Below are positions 21,758-23,471 of a stretch of 23,471 nt of DNA, piece after piece (position 1 is the stretch's first letter; every line of letters begins with the position of its first letter). A model generated the notes under the pieces. It was given only the letters and a program-made list of their open reading frames with translations, made no database searches and had not been told where the DNA came from. Source of the DNA: a virus. The position numbers were made by a program, and so were the translations under genes. The DNA is taken from IMG/VR virus record IMGVR_UViG_3300033979_000277, positions 1 to 23,471 of that record; one strand, 5' to 3'.

Positions 21758-22119
21758 TGCGCCCCCTCGACTGCATCACCACCGCGGTCCGCTCGCTGGT
21801 GCGCCGGGACGATCCGGCCACCAGCCACGCCGCCGCCGCCCGCGTGGGCCAGCGCCTGAGCGCCACGCAGGCCCGGGTGCTGACCTACCTCGTCGCCGTG
21901 GGCTCCCGTGGCCTGACCGACGACGAGCTGGACAACGCCCAGGCGTTCGACGACCTGCGCCCGTCCACCGCCCGCAAGCGCCGCACCGAGCTGACCCGCA
22001 TGGGGCTCGTGACCCCGGCGGGCATCCGCGACCGCCAGCAGGTGTGGGTGGCCGTGCGCCCCGGCAGCCACCCCGCCGCGCCCCTGACCACCACCGACCA
22101 CACGGGAGAAACACGATGA
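21757..22119 (+). CDS. Winged-helix DNA-binding protein
   Basis: The 120-residue protein has the short motif DDPATSHAAAARV (18-30), common to many phage proteins, followed by a predicted winged helix: LSATQARVLTYLVAVG, LTDDELDNAQAFDDLRPS, TARKRRTELTRMGLVTPAG and a wing strand RQQVWVAVRPG. The family is often placed in recombination or replication modules; it might regulate transcription or help DNA transactions. The start shares a base with the annealing gene stop (TGATG) and the end overlaps the next ATG. It is the only clear HTH protein in the window and so a candidate to bind the dyads at 18809 or 20257. Confidence 0.75.
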   Translation: MRPLDCITTAVRSLVRRDDPATSHAAAARVGQRLSATQARVLTYLVAVGSRGLTDDELDNAQAFDDLRPSTARKRRTELTRMGLVTPAGIRDRQQVWVAVRPGSHPAAPLTTTDHTGETR

Positions 22120-22973
22120 GCACGCTACGCTGGGCACGCGCCGAAACGGAGACGGCAGTACTCGTCATCAATCCCATAACGGCGCAGCAGATGTTGACCA
22201 CCAGCACCGGCAACCGCACCATGCGCGGTCACTACGTCAAGCGGCTGGCCGATGCCATGCTTCGCGGCGAGTGGCGCGTGACGAGCCAAGGCATCGGGTT
22301 TGACGTGACCGGCGCGCTCCGGGACGGGCATCACCGGCTTAGTGCCATCATCCAGTCCGGCGTGGCGGTGGAGCTGCCGGTAGTCATGGGGATGCCGGTG
22401 ACGGCCTACCAAGTCACCGACATCGGGATGCGGCGAACCTATGCCGAGCTGCTCGGTGAGGACCGGATTATTGCCGAGGTGCTGTTGTTTGCCGCGCAGC
22501 ACGCGCTCGGCGTGAAAGTTCCCAGCGTCGACCAGATCGCGGTCATGCGCAACTCAAGGCTGTATGCAACAGCGACCGCGCTGCAAGAATTTTGCAGTCT
22601 CCGCGTGCGCAACTTTTCCGCGGTGCCTGTGCGTCTGGCCGCGTGCGTGGAGGTGCTGAATGGCGGCAGACAAGCGTTTGTGTTTGAGCAATACCGCGCC
22701 ATGTGCACGCTCGACTACGACCAAATGACGCACGCGACCAGAGCGTATGTGCGACAGGTGCAGATGTCCGAAACATCACGCAGCAGCACGGTGACCCGGG
22801 AAGGCAAGCGCAACGAGCAATTGGCGCGAGCCCTCCGCGTGTTTGATGAAGACCGCAAGGACGTGACAAGGATTCAGATGAATGAGTCAACCATATCGGC
22901 CTCTGTGCAATTGGTGCGCTCTGTGCTCCGAAACGCAATTGAATACACTCTGGACGTGGAGGGCGCCGCATGA
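22116..22973 (+). CDS. ParB/DGQHR-like protein with lower GC than neighbours
   Basis: The 285-residue protein has a ParB-N-like core: INPITAQQML, YVKRLADAMLRGEWRVTSQG (40-59), GIGFDVTGALRDGHHRLSA (59-77) with the DGHHRL motif, and VELPVVMGMP, then TDIGMRRTYAELL. Proteins with DGQHRL in this fold include nucleases and regulators; the phage version is uncharacterised to me. Residues 120-285 are helical. The DNA is clearly poorer in GC: I count 48 % for 22861-22920 and 55 % for 22561-22620, against 72 % for 23221-23280. It may have arrived from another genome. CACGGGAGA lies six bases before the ATG, which overlaps the previous stop. Confidence 0.72.
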   Translation: MSTLRWARAETETAVLVINPITAQQMLTTSTGNRTMRGHYVKRLADAMLRGEWRVTSQGIGFDVTGALRDGHHRLSAIIQSGVAVELPVVMGMPVTAYQVTDIGMRRTYAELLGEDRIIAEVLLFAAQHALGVKVPSVDQIAVMRNSRLYATATALQEFCSLRVRNFSAVPVRLAACVEVLNGGRQAFVFEQYRAMCTLDYDQMTHATRAYVRQVQMSETSRSSTVTREGKRNEQLARALRVFDEDRKDVTRIQMNESTISASVQLVRSVLRNAIEYTLDVEGAA

Positions 22974-23471
22974 CCGCCCTGCACCTGTACGACTTGGCCG
23001 AGGAGGCCGTGGCGCTGGACGACCTGCTGGCCATGGACGACGGCGAGTGGACCTGCGAGGCCGAAATGCTGGCCACCGAGCTGGCGGGCAAGCTCGCCAT
23101 CAAGGCCGACGCCTTCGGCGGCTACCTGCGCGGGCTGGAGGCGCAGGACGAGGCGCTGGCCGCGGAGATCACCCGCCTGACCGCCCGCCGCCGGGCCGTG
23201 ATCGCCCGCACCGCCAAGCTCAAGCAGTACGGCCTGCTGGCGCTCCAGCGCATGGAGCGCCCCAAGGTGGCGGGCGACCTGTTCACCCTGGCGGTGCAGA
23301 ACAACCCGCCGTCCGTCGCCCTGACCGTGGGCGTGGACGCCCTCCCCGCGCAGTACGTCCGCACCATCCCCGAGCAGCGCGAGCCCGATAAGACCGCCAT
23401 CCGGGACGCCCTCAAGCGTGGCGAGACCATCGACGGCGCCACGCTCACCACCACCCAATCCCTTCGCGTCC
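22970..23471 (+). CDS. Gp157-family protein, cut by the window end
   Basis: An ATG at 22970 overlaps the previous stop and the frame stays open to the window end (167 complete codons). It opens MTALHLYDLAEEAVALDDLL, has a long helical hairpin (AEMLATELAGKLAIKADAFG, RLTARRRAVIARTAKLKQYG), then a beta part with NNPPSVALTVGVDALPAQYV, PDKTAIRDALKRGETIDGA and TTTQSLRV. This is the layout of the Siphovirus Gp157 family, long coiled coil then small beta domain. Its function is not established; a role in phage resistance was suggested for the original streptococcal protein. The location beside ERF is common for this family. The C-terminus is missing here. Confidence 0.85.
   Translation, partial: MTALHLYDLAEEAVALDDLLAMDDGEWTCEAEMLATELAGKLAIKADAFGGYLRGLEAQDEALAAEITRLTARRRAVIARTAKLKQYGLLALQRMERPKVAGDLFTLAVQNNPPSVALTVGVDALPAQYVRTIPEQREPDKTAIRDALKRGETIDGATLTTTQSLRV

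Overview
The window is part of the genome of a tailed double-stranded DNA phage with siphovirus morphology. Evidence for this is a tape-measure protein, a tail-tube protein, a frameshifted tail chaperone pair, and connector and stopper genes in order. DNA is GC-rich (about 60-78 % in 60-base stretches I counted, lower in a few islands), codons end mostly in G/C, and every convincing gene lies on the + strand with ATGA, TGATG or GTGA overlaps. The host cannot be named from sequence. A peptidoglycan amidase beside a protein resembling an inner-membrane spanin hints at a Gram-negative, high-GC host, but this is inference. No integrase, repressor, terminase, portal or capsid gene lies in the window, so lifestyle is undetermined.

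Layout. (1) 1-6492: the end of the head module. A glycosyltransferase with an extra N-terminal domain is followed by a gp6-like connector and a head-closure protein. Seven small structural or fibre-like genes come next, one built from eight GAYxLTGQ repeats, and then a gp10-like tail-completion protein. (2) 6489-15413: the tail, with tail terminator, tube protein, chaperones G and G-T joined by a textbook -1 frameshift site, tape measure (698 aa), a small tail protein and a 1505-aa tail-tip/hub protein with FN3-like domains. (3) 15416-18158: a second glycosyltransferase and a lysis cassette (two small membrane proteins, an amidase and a spanin-like protein). (4) 18159-18906: about 750 bases of non-coding, strongly structured DNA. 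It holds a terminator with a possible competing antiterminator, a 27-bp imperfect hairpin, several perfect hairpins, and a near-consensus sigma-70 promoter (TTGACA-16-TATATT) overlapping a dyad. (5) 18907-23471: an early module with small unknown proteins, an alanine-rich 12-nt-repeat protein, an ERF-type annealing protein, a winged-helix protein, a ParB-like (DGHHRL) protein with markedly lower GC, and a Gp157-family protein cut by the window end.

How it works together. Regions 1-3 read as one late operon ending at the terminator near 18250. Region 4 separates late from early transcription. Region 5 is driven by the promoter at 18818 and probably a second one near 20259. Early genes carry a recurring leader: a 17-nt hairpin element occurs twice and the box CACGGGAGA lies before at least four starts. 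The best candidates for new biology are the structured switch region, the repeat protein at 4983-5687, the two glycosyltransferases bracketing the tail and connector genes, and the shared leader element.
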